64,000 bases of DNA from Methanomicrobiaceae archaeon (GTDB lineage Archaea > Halobacteriota > Methanomicrobia > Methanomicrobiales > Methanomicrobiaceae): the NCBI GenBank assembly GCA_016926855.1, contig JAFGNT010000018.1, positions 1 through 64,000 on the forward strand, in the 5' to 3' direction. The notes beneath the pieces are model-generated. The model was given only the letters and a program-made list of their open reading frames with translations. It did not search any database and was not told the origin of the DNA. Positions 9,449-17,443 of this stretch are shown here, in pieces. Within the stretch, counting starts at the first letter, position 1. Each line of letters begins with the position of its first letter. Position numbers and translations under genes: made by a program.

Positions 9449-9925
9449 CTAATAGGAAGGCCGGGTCGCCGCGACATACACCGGGCCCTCATCGTCCGTT
9501 TCCGTTTCCCAGTCCCATGTCGGATCCGGCTGACCGGATCCCGTCGTACCCGAACCGGAGCGTGCCGTAAGCACAATATCAAGATAGGTGGTTTCACCCG
9601 TCCAGACAGTTTCGTATACCGAATATTCCTCGTACCCGTCTTTTACGACTTCAATCCGGTGGGATCCGGCGGTTAATTCAAGAATTATATCCCCGTATTC
9701 GTCGGTCGATCCCCAGTAGATGCCGTCGACGGAAATATATGCTCCGGGAGGGAGCGTCCATATTTGCAGATAGCCGTTAGCCCGATGACGAATATCCCGG
9801 ATTATATCCACCGGGATCTGTATCATACGGCTCGTCTATGCATCCTGCCGATACAGTAAGTATCGCTGCGATAACCAAGAGGGGACATACTACCCGGAAA
9901 AACGGATCTCCCGTTCGCGCCGTAG
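9449..9925 (-). pseudogene. frame-broken lipoprotein with PEGA domain
   Basis: Two adjacent minus-strand frames together look like one secreted protein. The upstream frame carries a hydrophobic segment and lipobox (LLVIAAILTVSAGC, Cys at 9842-9840), then a short linker ending GYSSSG and a stop near 9780. The downstream frame carries a PEGA-type beta domain (NGYLQIWTLPPGAYISVDG and so on, with YGDIILELTAGSHRIEVVKDGY) and a Thr/Gly/Asp-rich tail, stop at 9449. A one-base slip near 9777-9790 would join them. No clean start codon precedes the signal segment, so the 5' end is undefined. It may be a decayed gene or a sequence error. Confidence 0.6.
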
Positions 9926-10043
9926 AAATTAATTGGCAGGGGCGGGGTAATATACATGCTGAAATGAAGCAGGTGTCATGTCGGACAGATGGCGATGTTG
10001 GATTTTCCGAAAGTTGAAAAAGGGGTGATGCTGACATGTATAC

Positions 10044-11027
10044 ATGCACCGTCGCGCCATCACTTTTTCGCGAAATGTGTTTCTTCCCCTGACAACCGTG
10101 TGCCATAATCGGTGTGCTTACTGCTGTTTCCGCACGCCGGTGGGGAACGAGTGCATCATGCCACCGGATGAGGTCATAGGAACACTCACCCGTGGGGCTG
10201 CTCTGGGCTGCACGGAGGCGTTGTTCACGTTCGGTGAACGGCCGGAGCGTGAAGAAGGTTTTCGAGAGTTCATGCATGCCGTCGGATATGCGAACGTTCT
10301 GGAGTACTGCTATGCAATGTGTAAACAGAGTATCGCGATCGGGATTCTTCCCCACACAAATGCAGGTATATTGACATATGATGAAATGGCGCGCCTGCAG
10401 GAAGTGAACGCAAGCATGGGGCTCATGCTCGAAACCACAGCGGAACTGCCGGCACACCGTAATTCCCCGGGAAAACAGCCTGAAGTACGGATCGAGATGA
10501 TCGAAAATGCCGGGCGCCTGAAAATTCCCTTTACCACCGGCCTTCTTATCGGCATTGGTGAAAGCGAGAGGGACCGTGAAGAGTCACTTGAGGCGATCGC
10601 GGATATTCACCGTCGTTTCGGCCACATCCAGGAAGTAATCATCCAGAATTTCTGCCCGAAAGAAGGGACGCCGATGGAAGATGCCCGAATTCCGGATACA
10701 AGCGAGTTCTGCGCGGTAATCCGGATGGCGCGTGAGATACTTCCCCCCGACATTGCCGTTCAGATACCTCCGAACCTTGCAGATGCCGCCCGCCTTATTA
10801 ATTGCGGTGTAAACGATCTCGGCGGGGTATCGCCCCTCACCATCGACTACGTCAATCCGGAGCACCCGTGGCCCGCGATCAACCGCCTCCAGGAGGTTGT
10901 CGGAAATGCGGAATTGGTGGAAAGGCTCTGCATCTACCCGCAATTCATCGAAAAGGGATGGTACCACCCAAACATCGAAGGACTTATCAGAAAGCTCAGA
11001 GAAGTGATTCAGGAGAGAGAGTCGTGA
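10044..11027 (+). CDS. cofG: 7,8-didemethyl-8-hydroxy-5-deazariboflavin (FO) synthase subunit CofG
   Basis: A 327-residue radical-SAM enzyme. The cluster motif CHNRCAYC (CX3CX2C) lies near residues 20-27. Further family segments are FTFGERPEREEGF, LPHTNAGILTYDEM, FTTGLLIGIGES and IQNFCPKEGTPM. With CofH it makes FO, the flavin-like chromophore of F420; no cofH is in this window. The F420 genes cofE, cofC and cofG lie within 3.1 kb, interrupted by the broken lipoprotein. The stop overlaps the purC GTG start, so purC is probably co-transcribed. Confidence 0.95.
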   Translation: MHRRAITFSRNVFLPLTTVCHNRCAYCCFRTPVGNECIMPPDEVIGTLTRGAALGCTEALFTFGERPEREEGFREFMHAVGYANVLEYCYAMCKQSIAIGILPHTNAGILTYDEMARLQEVNASMGLMLETTAELPAHRNSPGKQPEVRIEMIENAGRLKIPFTTGLLIGIGESERDREESLEAIADIHRRFGHIQEVIIQNFCPKEGTPMEDARIPDTSEFCAVIRMAREILPPDIAVQIPPNLADAARLINCGVNDLGGVSPLTIDYVNPEHPWPAINRLQEVVGNAELVERLCIYPQFIEKGWYHPNIEGLIRKLREVIQERES

Positions 11028-11743
11028 ACCGAAGTCAACTCCTCTATGCAGGAAAGGCAAAATCAGTCTACAGGTCGGAGGTGCCGGAGGAACTGATTGT
11101 GTCGTTCAGGGACGACATTACCGCCTTCGACGGAGGAAAAAAAGACATCATCGTCGGAAAAGGAGCATTCAACGCACGGATATCCGCATTTTTCTTTTCA
11201 TATCTTGAAGAGCACGGCATTCCAACGCATTTTATCCGCATGACTGATGAACGGACAATGGTTGTCCGGGAACTGACCATGATCCCCCTTGAAGTCATCG
11301 TCCGTAACCGAGCGGCCGGATCGATTGTCCGGCGCTATCCGTTTCAGGAAGGGCAGGTTTTTTCACCTCCCGTCATCGTCATGGATTACAAGGACGATAC
11401 CCGTCACGATCCCATGATCAACGAGGATCTTATTTGCGCTCTCGGTTTGCTCACCCGCGAAGAGATTCAGACGATCAGGAAACTTGCCCTGACAATTAAC
11501 AGGCATTTAACAGATCTTTTCAGTAACAAGGGCCTCGATCTTATCGATTTTAAGATCGAATTCGGGCGGTCCGGGGATAAAATTCTGCTTGCAGACGAGA
11601 TCTCTATGGACTCGATGCGCCTTTGGGACAGGGAGACGGGTGCGTCCCTGGATAAGGATGTCTACCGGTTCGATAAGGGCGATGTGTTATCTGCTTACGC
11701 ACAAGTAGTAAAAATGATGGTTCCGGAAGGATACGGGGTTTAA
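11024..11743 (+). CDS. purC: phosphoribosylaminoimidazole-succinocarboxamide (SAICAR) synthase
   Basis: A 239-residue PurC starting at GTG (11024), overlapping the cofG stop; a longer upstream frame exists but the conserved part begins at LLYAGKAKSVYRS. Motifs are SFRDDITAFDGGKKD, EVIVRNRAAGSI, DLIDFKIEFGR and LLADEISMDSMRLWD. It condenses CAIR with aspartate in purine synthesis. It forms a run with purS and purQ, all overlapping or abutting. Confidence 0.96.
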   Translation: MNRSQLLYAGKAKSVYRSEVPEELIVSFRDDITAFDGGKKDIIVGKGAFNARISAFFFSYLEEHGIPTHFIRMTDERTMVVRELTMIPLEVIVRNRAAGSIVRRYPFQEGQVFSPPVIVMDYKDDTRHDPMINEDLICALGLLTREEIQTIRKLALTINRHLTDLFSNKGLDLIDFKIEFGRSGDKILLADEISMDSMRLWDRETGASLDKDVYRFDKGDVLSAYAQVVKMMVPEGYGV

Positions 11744-11991
11744 TGATGAAATTTACCATAGATATTACCATCGGTCTGAAAGAGGGGATGCTGGATCCCG
11801 AAGCGCGGGCAATCCGCCATGCCCTTTCAAATCTCGGGTTTCCTACAGACAACCTGAGTACGGCACGGGTTTTCCAGATAACGCTTGATGCGCCGGACAG
11901 TGATGCGGCACGCGATCGGGCCGAGGAGATGTGCGCCCGTCTTCTCGCAAATCCGGTCATTCATCGATATACGGTTGAGGTCCGTTCATGA
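11743..11991 (+). CDS. purS: phosphoribosylformylglycinamidine synthase subunit PurS
   Basis: An 82-residue PurS with the usual features MKFTIDITIGLKEGMLDPEA, IRHALSNLGF, and a C-terminus ending NPVIHRYTVEVRS. It is the small bridging subunit between PurL and PurQ in FGAM synthase. Start and stop overlap purC and purQ (ATGs at 11743 or 11746 are both possible). purL is not in this window. Confidence 0.95.
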   Translation: MMKFTIDITIGLKEGMLDPEARAIRHALSNLGFPTDNLSTARVFQITLDAPDSDAARDRAEEMCARLLANPVIHRYTVEVRS

Positions 11992-12713
11992 GATTTGCTG
12001 TCGTACAGTTTGGCGGAAGCAACTGTGACCGGGATGTCTGCCACGTACTCCGGGATATCTGCGGTATATCCACGGACCTTGTCTGGTACAAGGAACGGCT
12101 TACCCAGCCGTACGATGCAATTGTCATCCCGGGAGGATTCTCCTATGGCGATTATCTTCGGGCCGGGGCGATCGCAGCACGCACGCCTATCATGTCAGAC
12201 ATCCTTGCACATGCAAACGACGGACGGCTTGTTCTCGGAATCTGCAACGGTGCACAGATCGGAGCTGAATGCGGCCTTATTCCGGGCATATTCACCGTCA
12301 ACGCCTACCCAAAGTTCATATGCGAATGGACATACCTCCGGGTGGAGAATACAACATCGCCTTTCACGACCGCATACCGCCGCGGTGAAGTGATCAGAAT
12401 CCCTGTTGCACACAAGGAAGGACGGTATGTCGCACCCCCGGAAACCCTCGAAAAACTCGAACGAAAAAACCGGATCGCGTTTCGGTTCTGCGATCCGTAC
12501 GGGGTATGTACACCGGAGAGCAATCCAAACGGGTCGGCACGAAATATTACGGGGCTTCTTAGTGAACAGGACAATGTCCTTGTTATGATGCCTCATCCCG
12601 AACGGGCGGCTGAGGCGGTGCTGGGATCGGATGACGGAAAAAAGGTATTCGATTCGATGATAGGGTCAATCGAGGCGGGACGGGTGCCCTCTGCAGAGCA
12701 GGTGAGAACATGA
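11988..12713 (+). CDS. purQ: phosphoribosylformylglycinamidine synthase subunit PurQ
   Basis: A 241-residue class I glutamine amidotransferase. It starts MRFAVVQFGGSNCDRD, has the oxyanion/Cys segment GICNGAQIGAECGLIPG (catalytic Cys near residue 86) and MMPHPERAAE with the catalytic His/Glu. It supplies ammonia for FGAM formation together with PurS and PurL. It overlaps purS by 4 bases and the next gene by 4 bases. Confidence 0.96.
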   Translation: MRFAVVQFGGSNCDRDVCHVLRDICGISTDLVWYKERLTQPYDAIVIPGGFSYGDYLRAGAIAARTPIMSDILAHANDGRLVLGICNGAQIGAECGLIPGIFTVNAYPKFICEWTYLRVENTTSPFTTAYRRGEVIRIPVAHKEGRYVAPPETLEKLERKNRIAFRFCDPYGVCTPESNPNGSARNITGLLSEQDNVLVMMPHPERAAEAVLGSDDGKKVFDSMIGSIEAGRVPSAEQVRT

Positions 12714-13003
12714 GTGAGGATGAAAAAGCACGATTAAAGGAACTGGAAGAAGAAATCTATGCATGGGCACGGGAATACGCACGAAAGAACGGCTGGGATC
12801 TCAATCCTGATGAGAAACAACTCAGGACTGTGATCCGGGGACTCGCGCGAAACCGGACCCGGCATGGAGAACAGTACTGCCCCTGCAGGATCCGGAGCGG
12901 AGATCCCACTGAGGATAAGGAAATTGTCTGCCCGTGCATCTATCATGAGGATGAAGTGCACAACGACGGACACTGCCACTGCAATCTCTTTTTTTCGTCC
13001 TGA
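12710..13003 (+). CDS. ferredoxin:thioredoxin reductase catalytic-subunit-like protein
   Basis: A 97-residue protein with the cysteine pattern of the FTR catalytic (beta) subunit: CPCR near residue 58, CPCIYH near 76 and CHC near 90. In this family the cysteines hold a [4Fe-4S] cluster and an adjacent redox disulfide that passes ferredoxin electrons to a thioredoxin-like partner. No FTR variable subunit or thioredoxin gene is adjacent. It overlaps the purQ stop by 4 bases and so belongs to the purine run. The physiological partner is unknown. Confidence 0.88.
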   Translation: MSEDEKARLKELEEEIYAWAREYARKNGWDLNPDEKQLRTVIRGLARNRTRHGEQYCPCRIRSGDPTEDKEIVCPCIYHEDEVHNDGHCHCNLFFSS

Positions 13004-13079
13004 AGAAATACCAACAGAATAACCGGGTAAATTCCCGCCTTTTTCACCGAATAATAGTCGGCGTGCTGTTTACCGGCAT

Positions 13080-14252
13080 TCACGTATTTATGGGAGTCTG
13101 TTTCCGTAGTGACCGGAGGGGATATGGTGCCAGAAGAAAGATCAGGAATGCTGCCGCGACAGGAAAGATCAGGAGCGCAAATCCCTGCTCTAGGCCGAGA
13201 GTGTCGGCGAGAAGACCGGTTACGGCAACTCCCACACCACCGGTTCCAACGGCAAGCCCGAGCATCAGGCCCGAGACAAGCCCGAGGTTTCCGGGTACCA
13301 GTTCGTGCGCCATCGCCAGCGTGACAGAAAACGTCGACCAGAGGAAGAATCCAAAAAGAAACAACGCGATGACCGATAGCGGACCGGTGGTTCGAATAAA
13401 GAGGAGGAAAAACGGTACCGATGCCGCCAGACCAAAGAGGGTGTACTCCTTTCTGCCGTACCTGTCCGACAGTGTCCCGCCAACAACCTGTCCGAACACC
13501 CCGGCAAGCAGCATCACCGAAACGAGCGTGTTTGCCGTTATCAGCGTCATATCCCGGGAAATAAGAAGTGTCGGGAGAAATGCAATTGATCCGAAGATTG
13601 CCCATGAACGGAACGCGGAGCCAGCAACGACAAGAACAACGGCAGACAGCACCGAAGAGCCTTTCGAACCGAACCCGGCACCGGTTCCGTCCCGCGGCGC
13701 CCATTCGGGCTGCGGGAGGAACATCCAAAGGGCTGCAGCCGTGATAACACCCGGAATAACAAGGAGAACAATGCCATGCAGGCCGAAAAGTCCGACCAGC
13801 GCTCCGGCAAAGAGCGGCCCCACAGCAAACCCGAAATTGCCGCCTACGACAAAGTATGACGTGAGACGCCCACGACTCTGGTCTTCCACCAGTTTACTCA
13901 CGGTCCCGAGCGCGGCAGGATGGAACAACGCATGGCCGAGTCCGCCGAGGGCGGCGCACAGAAGAATAGCCCGGTAATCGTTCAGAAGCCCGATCGATGA
14001 GATGCAAACCGCACTGAGAAGAATGCTCAGGCTCACATGCACCGCTGTTCCCCGGGTATCATAGAGCCATCCGGTTACGGGCTGAATAAAGGACGAAGTC
14101 AACTGAAACACGGTGATGAATAAACCGGCCATCACGTAGGAATACCCATTCTGCAGGATGAGAAGCGGAAGAATCGCAGGGATAACCGGCGTATAGAGAT
14201 CCGTCACCAGATGGGCAAAGGACAGGACGAGTATGGGGCGAAGCGACGTCAC
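13080..14252 (-). CDS. major facilitator superfamily transporter
   Basis: A 390-residue protein with about 12 hydrophobic segments. The MFS loop motif between helices 2 and 3 is visible (PVTGWLYDTRG), and a related loop GGTLSDRYGRKE follows in the second half. The N-terminal segment LSFAHLVTDLYTPVIPAILP resembles the fosmidomycin-resistance (Fsr) type, but the substrate is unknown. I chose the GTG at 14252, preceded by GGTGAG, rather than an in-frame ATG at 14312 that would overlap the upstream gene by 50 bases. It is the last gene of the ppsA-to-MFS minus-strand run. Confidence 0.88.
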   Translation of the reverse strand: MTSLRPILVLSFAHLVTDLYTPVIPAILPLLILQNGYSYVMAGLFITVFQLTSSFIQPVTGWLYDTRGTAVHVSLSILLSAVCISSIGLLNDYRAILLCAALGGLGHALFHPAALGTVSKLVEDQSRGRLTSYFVVGGNFGFAVGPLFAGALVGLFGLHGIVLLVIPGVITAAALWMFLPQPEWAPRDGTGAGFGSKGSSVLSAVVLVVAGSAFRSWAIFGSIAFLPTLLISRDMTLITANTLVSVMLLAGVFGQVVGGTLSDRYGRKEYTLFGLAASVPFFLLFIRTTGPLSVIALFLFGFFLWSTFSVTLAMAHELVPGNLGLVSGLMLGLAVGTGGVGVAVTGLLADTLGLEQGFALLIFPVAAAFLIFLLAPYPLRSLRKQTPINT

Positions 14253-14262
14253 TATCTCACCA

Positions 14263-14874
14263 TCATTTCTGTATGATACGGACGATTTCAACCGGAATTT
14301 CCATCCGGTCACGCGTATGGTGTGAAAAACTTCGCTTCAGGGGGAAGGAACATGCAATGGCTTCATCAACCGATGCACGCCCCCGGATGTAGGCATCAAG
14401 AAATGGCCGGGTGCCCGCGTTGAATATGCCGTACACGACCTGTGCGCACGCAAGCGAACGGTCGATGAAAGGGCGGTCGGCATGCCGTTTCTGGGCGCCA
14501 AAGGGGGGATTCATGACAACGGTATCACAGGGACAGAATACCGGAAAAAGCGTGTCATCACTGACATCGCCGGTGATAAAGGTTACGTCTGCGCCAAGCA
14601 GTGCGGCATTCTCCCGGGCTGTGCCTATAGCGCCTGAATCGACATCCAGACCCATAACCTCTGCGGCACCTAAGAGCGACGCCCCGCACGCAAGAACCCC
14701 GGTTCCGCAGCCGAGGTCGAGCACACGCTTCCCCCCGATATCTCCTTTCAGGTGTGCATGGTAGAGGAGACGTGCCGCTACGACCGCAGGAGTGCCATAC
14801 TGCTCGAGCGGCGCACGCGGGCGGGTGAACCCCGCACACCGTTCAAGGGCCATTTCAAGGTGCCTCAACTTCAT
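14263..14874 (-). CDS. METTL5-like SAM-dependent methyltransferase
   Basis: A 203-residue class I methyltransferase. It has the SAM-binding GKRVLDLGCGTGVLA near residue 48, an acidic motif II (GLDVDSGA), and NPPFGAQKRHADRPF, the NPPF motif typical of enzymes that methylate adenine N6 or guanine N2 in nucleic acid. The N-terminus MKLRHLEMALERCAGF and the PLEQYGTP segment match the archaeal METTL5-type proteins, whose eukaryotic relatives modify rRNA. The ATG at 14874 lies one base after the dph2 stop. The RNA target is inferred. Confidence 0.82.
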   Translation of the reverse strand: MKLRHLEMALERCAGFTRPRAPLEQYGTPAVVAARLLYHAHLKGDIGGKRVLDLGCGTGVLACGASLLGAAEVMGLDVDSGAIGTARENAALLGADVTFITGDVSDDTLFPVFCPCDTVVMNPPFGAQKRHADRPFIDRSLACAQVVYGIFNAGTRPFLDAYIRGRASVDEAIACSFPLKRSFSHHTRDRMEIPVEIVRIIQK

Positions 14875-14875
14875 C

Positions 14876-15829
14876 TCAGGATATCTCGTCAATCAGGTAC
14901 TCGTCCCAAGTGCGAACACCGCACGCAATCTCGAACTCCGGCGGGCTCAGCACCGGAGCGGGAAACCGAATTTGGTCATCATATGCGATGCGGGGGCATG
15001 CGGTGTTGACATAGCAGGTGCAGCCAAGATTCTGGAGTGCATCCGGTGTAATCTCACGCAGGGTTATTAGAAAGGCCCGGGGTGAGAGAGCTTCGAGACT
15101 CCGTGCAAGATCAAGGCGCTGCTGACCGCTTTTCAGGCTGACGAGGATACCGACGGTCTCTGCATCCCGGGCCTTTTCGATTCGTGCAAACCTCTTCCGC
15201 AACAGCCGCTCCGCATCAACCACGCTCGCATGCCCTGTAAAGGGATCGAGTGCGATAACCCGCACTCCCGTTGCCAGCTGAACACCGAGTGGATGAAACA
15301 TCCCCGTGCCGACGTACAGGATCTCCGGAGCGCCTGTCTGGCGTGCCGCCTCAAAAGAACAGCCGAGAATCTGCCCGCGCATCGGCGTGCGGGGTCCCGG
15401 GCCGCCGATGCGGCATTCGATTCCGCGGGTTGCCAGAAAGGCTGCCATGTCATCTACAAGATGGGCATGCTGGATAGTCGTGACAAGGCCCACACACGGC
15501 CCGGTAAGCAGGCTCACCGCTTCCGCGAGGACGGCAGGATCGAAGGTAAAGGGCACATACTCATACATGACTCCGGGGCGGTCTTCAACAGGTGCGTGTC
15601 CGAAGTGGACCAGGACATCTGCCAACTCTCCGGTCTCAAGCGCTAGATCACACGCACCGTAGCAGGGATCACCGCTTATGACCGCCTCAAATCCGGCACT
15701 CCTCAGGTCCCGCGCCACATCACATGCCCGCCGCCGGAGACCATCGGGAAACTGGAGGGCAACCCGGCGGGCACCCCGCTGCCGGAGCCGGCAGATAACA
15801 TCAGAAACAGGTATTCCTGACATGCACAC
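14876..15829 (-). CDS. dph2: diphthamide biosynthesis enzyme Dph2
   Basis: A 317-residue archaeal Dph2 (315 if the second ATG at 15823 is used). Conserved cysteines stand in GDPCYGACD near residue 57, in [11 protein letters not shown] near 155 and in [11 protein letters not shown] near 276. These bind the non-classical radical-SAM [4Fe-4S] cluster in this family. The enzyme starts diphthamide formation on elongation factor 2 by transferring the 3-amino-3-carboxypropyl group from SAM to histidine. The start overlaps the hpt end by 23-29 bases. Confidence 0.95.
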   Translation of the reverse strand: MCMSGIPVSDVICRLRQRGARRVALQFPDGLRRRACDVARDLRSAGFEAVISGDPCYGACDLALETGELADVLVHFGHAPVEDRPGVMYEYVPFTFDPAVLAEAVSLLTGPCVGLVTTIQHAHLVDDMAAFLATRGIECRIGGPGPRTPMRGQILGCSFEAARQTGAPEILYVGTGMFHPLGVQLATGVRVIALDPFTGHASVVDAERLLRKRFARIEKARDAETVGILVSLKSGQQRLDLARSLEALSPRAFLITLREITPDALQNLGCTCYVNTACPRIAYDDQIRFPAPVLSPPEFEIACGVRTWDEYLIDEIS

Positions 15830-16352
15830 CGGTTCCGGTTACCTCGATCTCAACCAGGTATTTATAAGGCCTGCTCAGCGGAGCGTCGCCGCGTTTGATT
15901 ACAACGCAGACATCAGCAACATCCGCCCCTTTCGTCTCGAGCGCGGCAAGAACCGCACGCATGGTGCCACCGGTGGAGAGGACATCGTCGATAACGACGA
16001 CACGATCACCGGCCTCAACTCCGTTAAGGTACAATTCGCCCTTCGAATAGCCTGTACTCTGGTGAATGGGGACTTCACCCGGCAGTTGATACGGGCGTTT
16101 CCGGACAATCGTTATGGGAATGTCAGTAATCAATGACAGGGCAACCCCGATATGTATACCCATGGCTTCCGCCACGACGATCTTATCTACTCCTTCAAGA
16201 TCCAGCACTCGGACAAATGATGCGGCCACCTCGCGAAGGAGAGAAGGCTCGACGATAGGGACCCCATCTGTGATTGGGTGGATGAAATAGTTATATTCGC
16301 CCCGTTTTACAATAGGGCATGTTTCCAGGGATTTTATCAATTTTTGGAGCAT
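15801..16352 (-). CDS. hpt: hypoxanthine/guanine phosphoribosyltransferase
   Basis: A 183-residue type I phosphoribosyltransferase. The PRPP loop [14 protein letters not shown] lies near residues 117-130 and the N-terminal segment [17 protein letters not shown] matches the archaeal Hpt group. Its role is salvage of hypoxanthine or guanine with PRPP. An adenine preference cannot be excluded from sequence alone. The start overlaps the mfnA end by 16 bases. Confidence 0.9.
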   Translation of the reverse strand: MLQKLIKSLETCPIVKRGEYNYFIHPITDGVPIVEPSLLREVAASFVRVLDLEGVDKIVVAEAMGIHIGVALSLITDIPITIVRKRPYQLPGEVPIHQSTGYSKGELYLNGVEAGDRVVVIDDVLSTGGTMRAVLAALETKGADVADVCVVIKRGDAPLSRPYKYLVEIEVTGTGVHVRNTCF

Positions 16353-17443
16353 GGTAGTTCACTTATATCCTGTAAAAATTCCTCAATCACGTTCCGGTGG
16401 ACATGCGGCATGCAGACAATGCGCATGTGCCCGCGCCGGGTACGAGACACAAGCCATCCCGGAGGTGTTTCTGGGCAGTTAAAAGTGGCAACGTTGACGT
16501 CGGGATTCACAGCGACCGGATAGCCCCATGTTTCCATCCCTTCAATCAGGCGGCGGGTATTCTTCATACACCCGGCCACAACGGCACGCATGCCTTCCCG
16601 TCCGAGGTATTCGAGCACAGCGACGGCGCTTGCCACCGGAGCACCGGAACGGGTGCCGCTGAGCGTGCACGCATGCTTGACGGTCAGGTACGGAGTATCC
16701 ACATTCAGCAGATGAAGGGTGGCATTATCACGAGTCAGCAGGCAACCGACAGGTATTGTGGAAAGCCCCATCTTATGGGGATCCACGGAAATGCTCGCGA
16801 CACCGGGAAGCGCGAAATCAAATGGCAGAGGATTTTCGAGGAACGGCAGTACAAGCCCCCCGAAGGCTGCATCGACATGCAGGAAAATATCACGATCAAC
16901 AGCAATGTCCGAGAGCACTTCGATGGGATCGACCATTCCATATTCCGTCGTACCGGCAATCCCGACAATGCAGACGGTATTCTGATCTATCAGCTCCTGG
17001 ACTGTGTCGGAATCCATCCGGAAGGTTTCATCGCAGGCGACGGTCCGCATCTCAACCGATAACATATCGCACGCCTTGTCAAACGAGAAATGTGCAGATT
17101 CCGGGACGATAATATTCGGATCGCGGACACCTGCGCATCGTTTTGCAATCCTGAGCGCCTGGATGTTCGATTCCGTTCCACCCGATGTGGCGTAGCCTCC
17201 TGCTCCGCGATGGTGAAACAAGGCCCCGAGACGCCCGACCAGCATCTCCTCAAGGGCGGCGGTGCCACGGAAAAGGCCGGGATCGCCGAGATTTGTCTCG
17301 AGGAACATGGCATGAGCTTTCGCCGCGATGGGATGCGGGATGCTGCACATCGAACTGAGGACATGATCGTAACCCCTGTCCTCTTTTTTCTTCATCGAAA
17401 GAAAGGATAAAAGGGATTCTTCGGAACAACCGTGTTCACGCAT
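16337..17443 (-). CDS. mfnA: L-tyrosine/L-aspartate decarboxylase (methanofuran pathway)
   Basis: A 368-residue PLP decarboxylase of the archaeal MfnA group. It has [17 protein letters not shown] near residue 85, [13 protein letters not shown], and [18 protein letters not shown] with the PLP lysine near residue 230. MfnA makes tyramine for methanofuran; in some archaea the homologue makes beta-alanine from aspartate. The ATG at 17443 overlaps the ppsA stop; a longer frame begins at 17464. The link to ppsA and hpt is operonic. Confidence 0.93.
   Translation of the reverse strand: MREHGCSEESLLSFLSMKKKEDRGYDHVLSSMCSIPHPIAAKAHAMFLETNLGDPGLFRGTAALEEMLVGRLGALFHHRGAGGYATSGGTESNIQALRIAKRCAGVRDPNIIVPESAHFSFDKACDMLSVEMRTVACDETFRMDSDTVQELIDQNTVCIVGIAGTTEYGMVDPIEVLSDIAVDRDIFLHVDAAFGGLVLPFLENPLPFDFALPGVASISVDPHKMGLSTIPVGCLLTRDNATLHLLNVDTPYLTVKHACTLSGTRSGAPVASAVAVLEYLGREGMRAVVAGCMKNTRRLIEGMETWGYPVAVNPDVNVATFNCPETPPGWLVSRTRRGHMRIVCMPHVHRNVIEEFLQDISELPCSKN

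Noticed and set aside
13063-13977. 304-residue plus-strand frame
   Set aside because: It lies antisense to the MFS transporter, which has clear membrane segments and loop motifs; the frame is rich in Arg, Pro, Thr and Ser without pattern.
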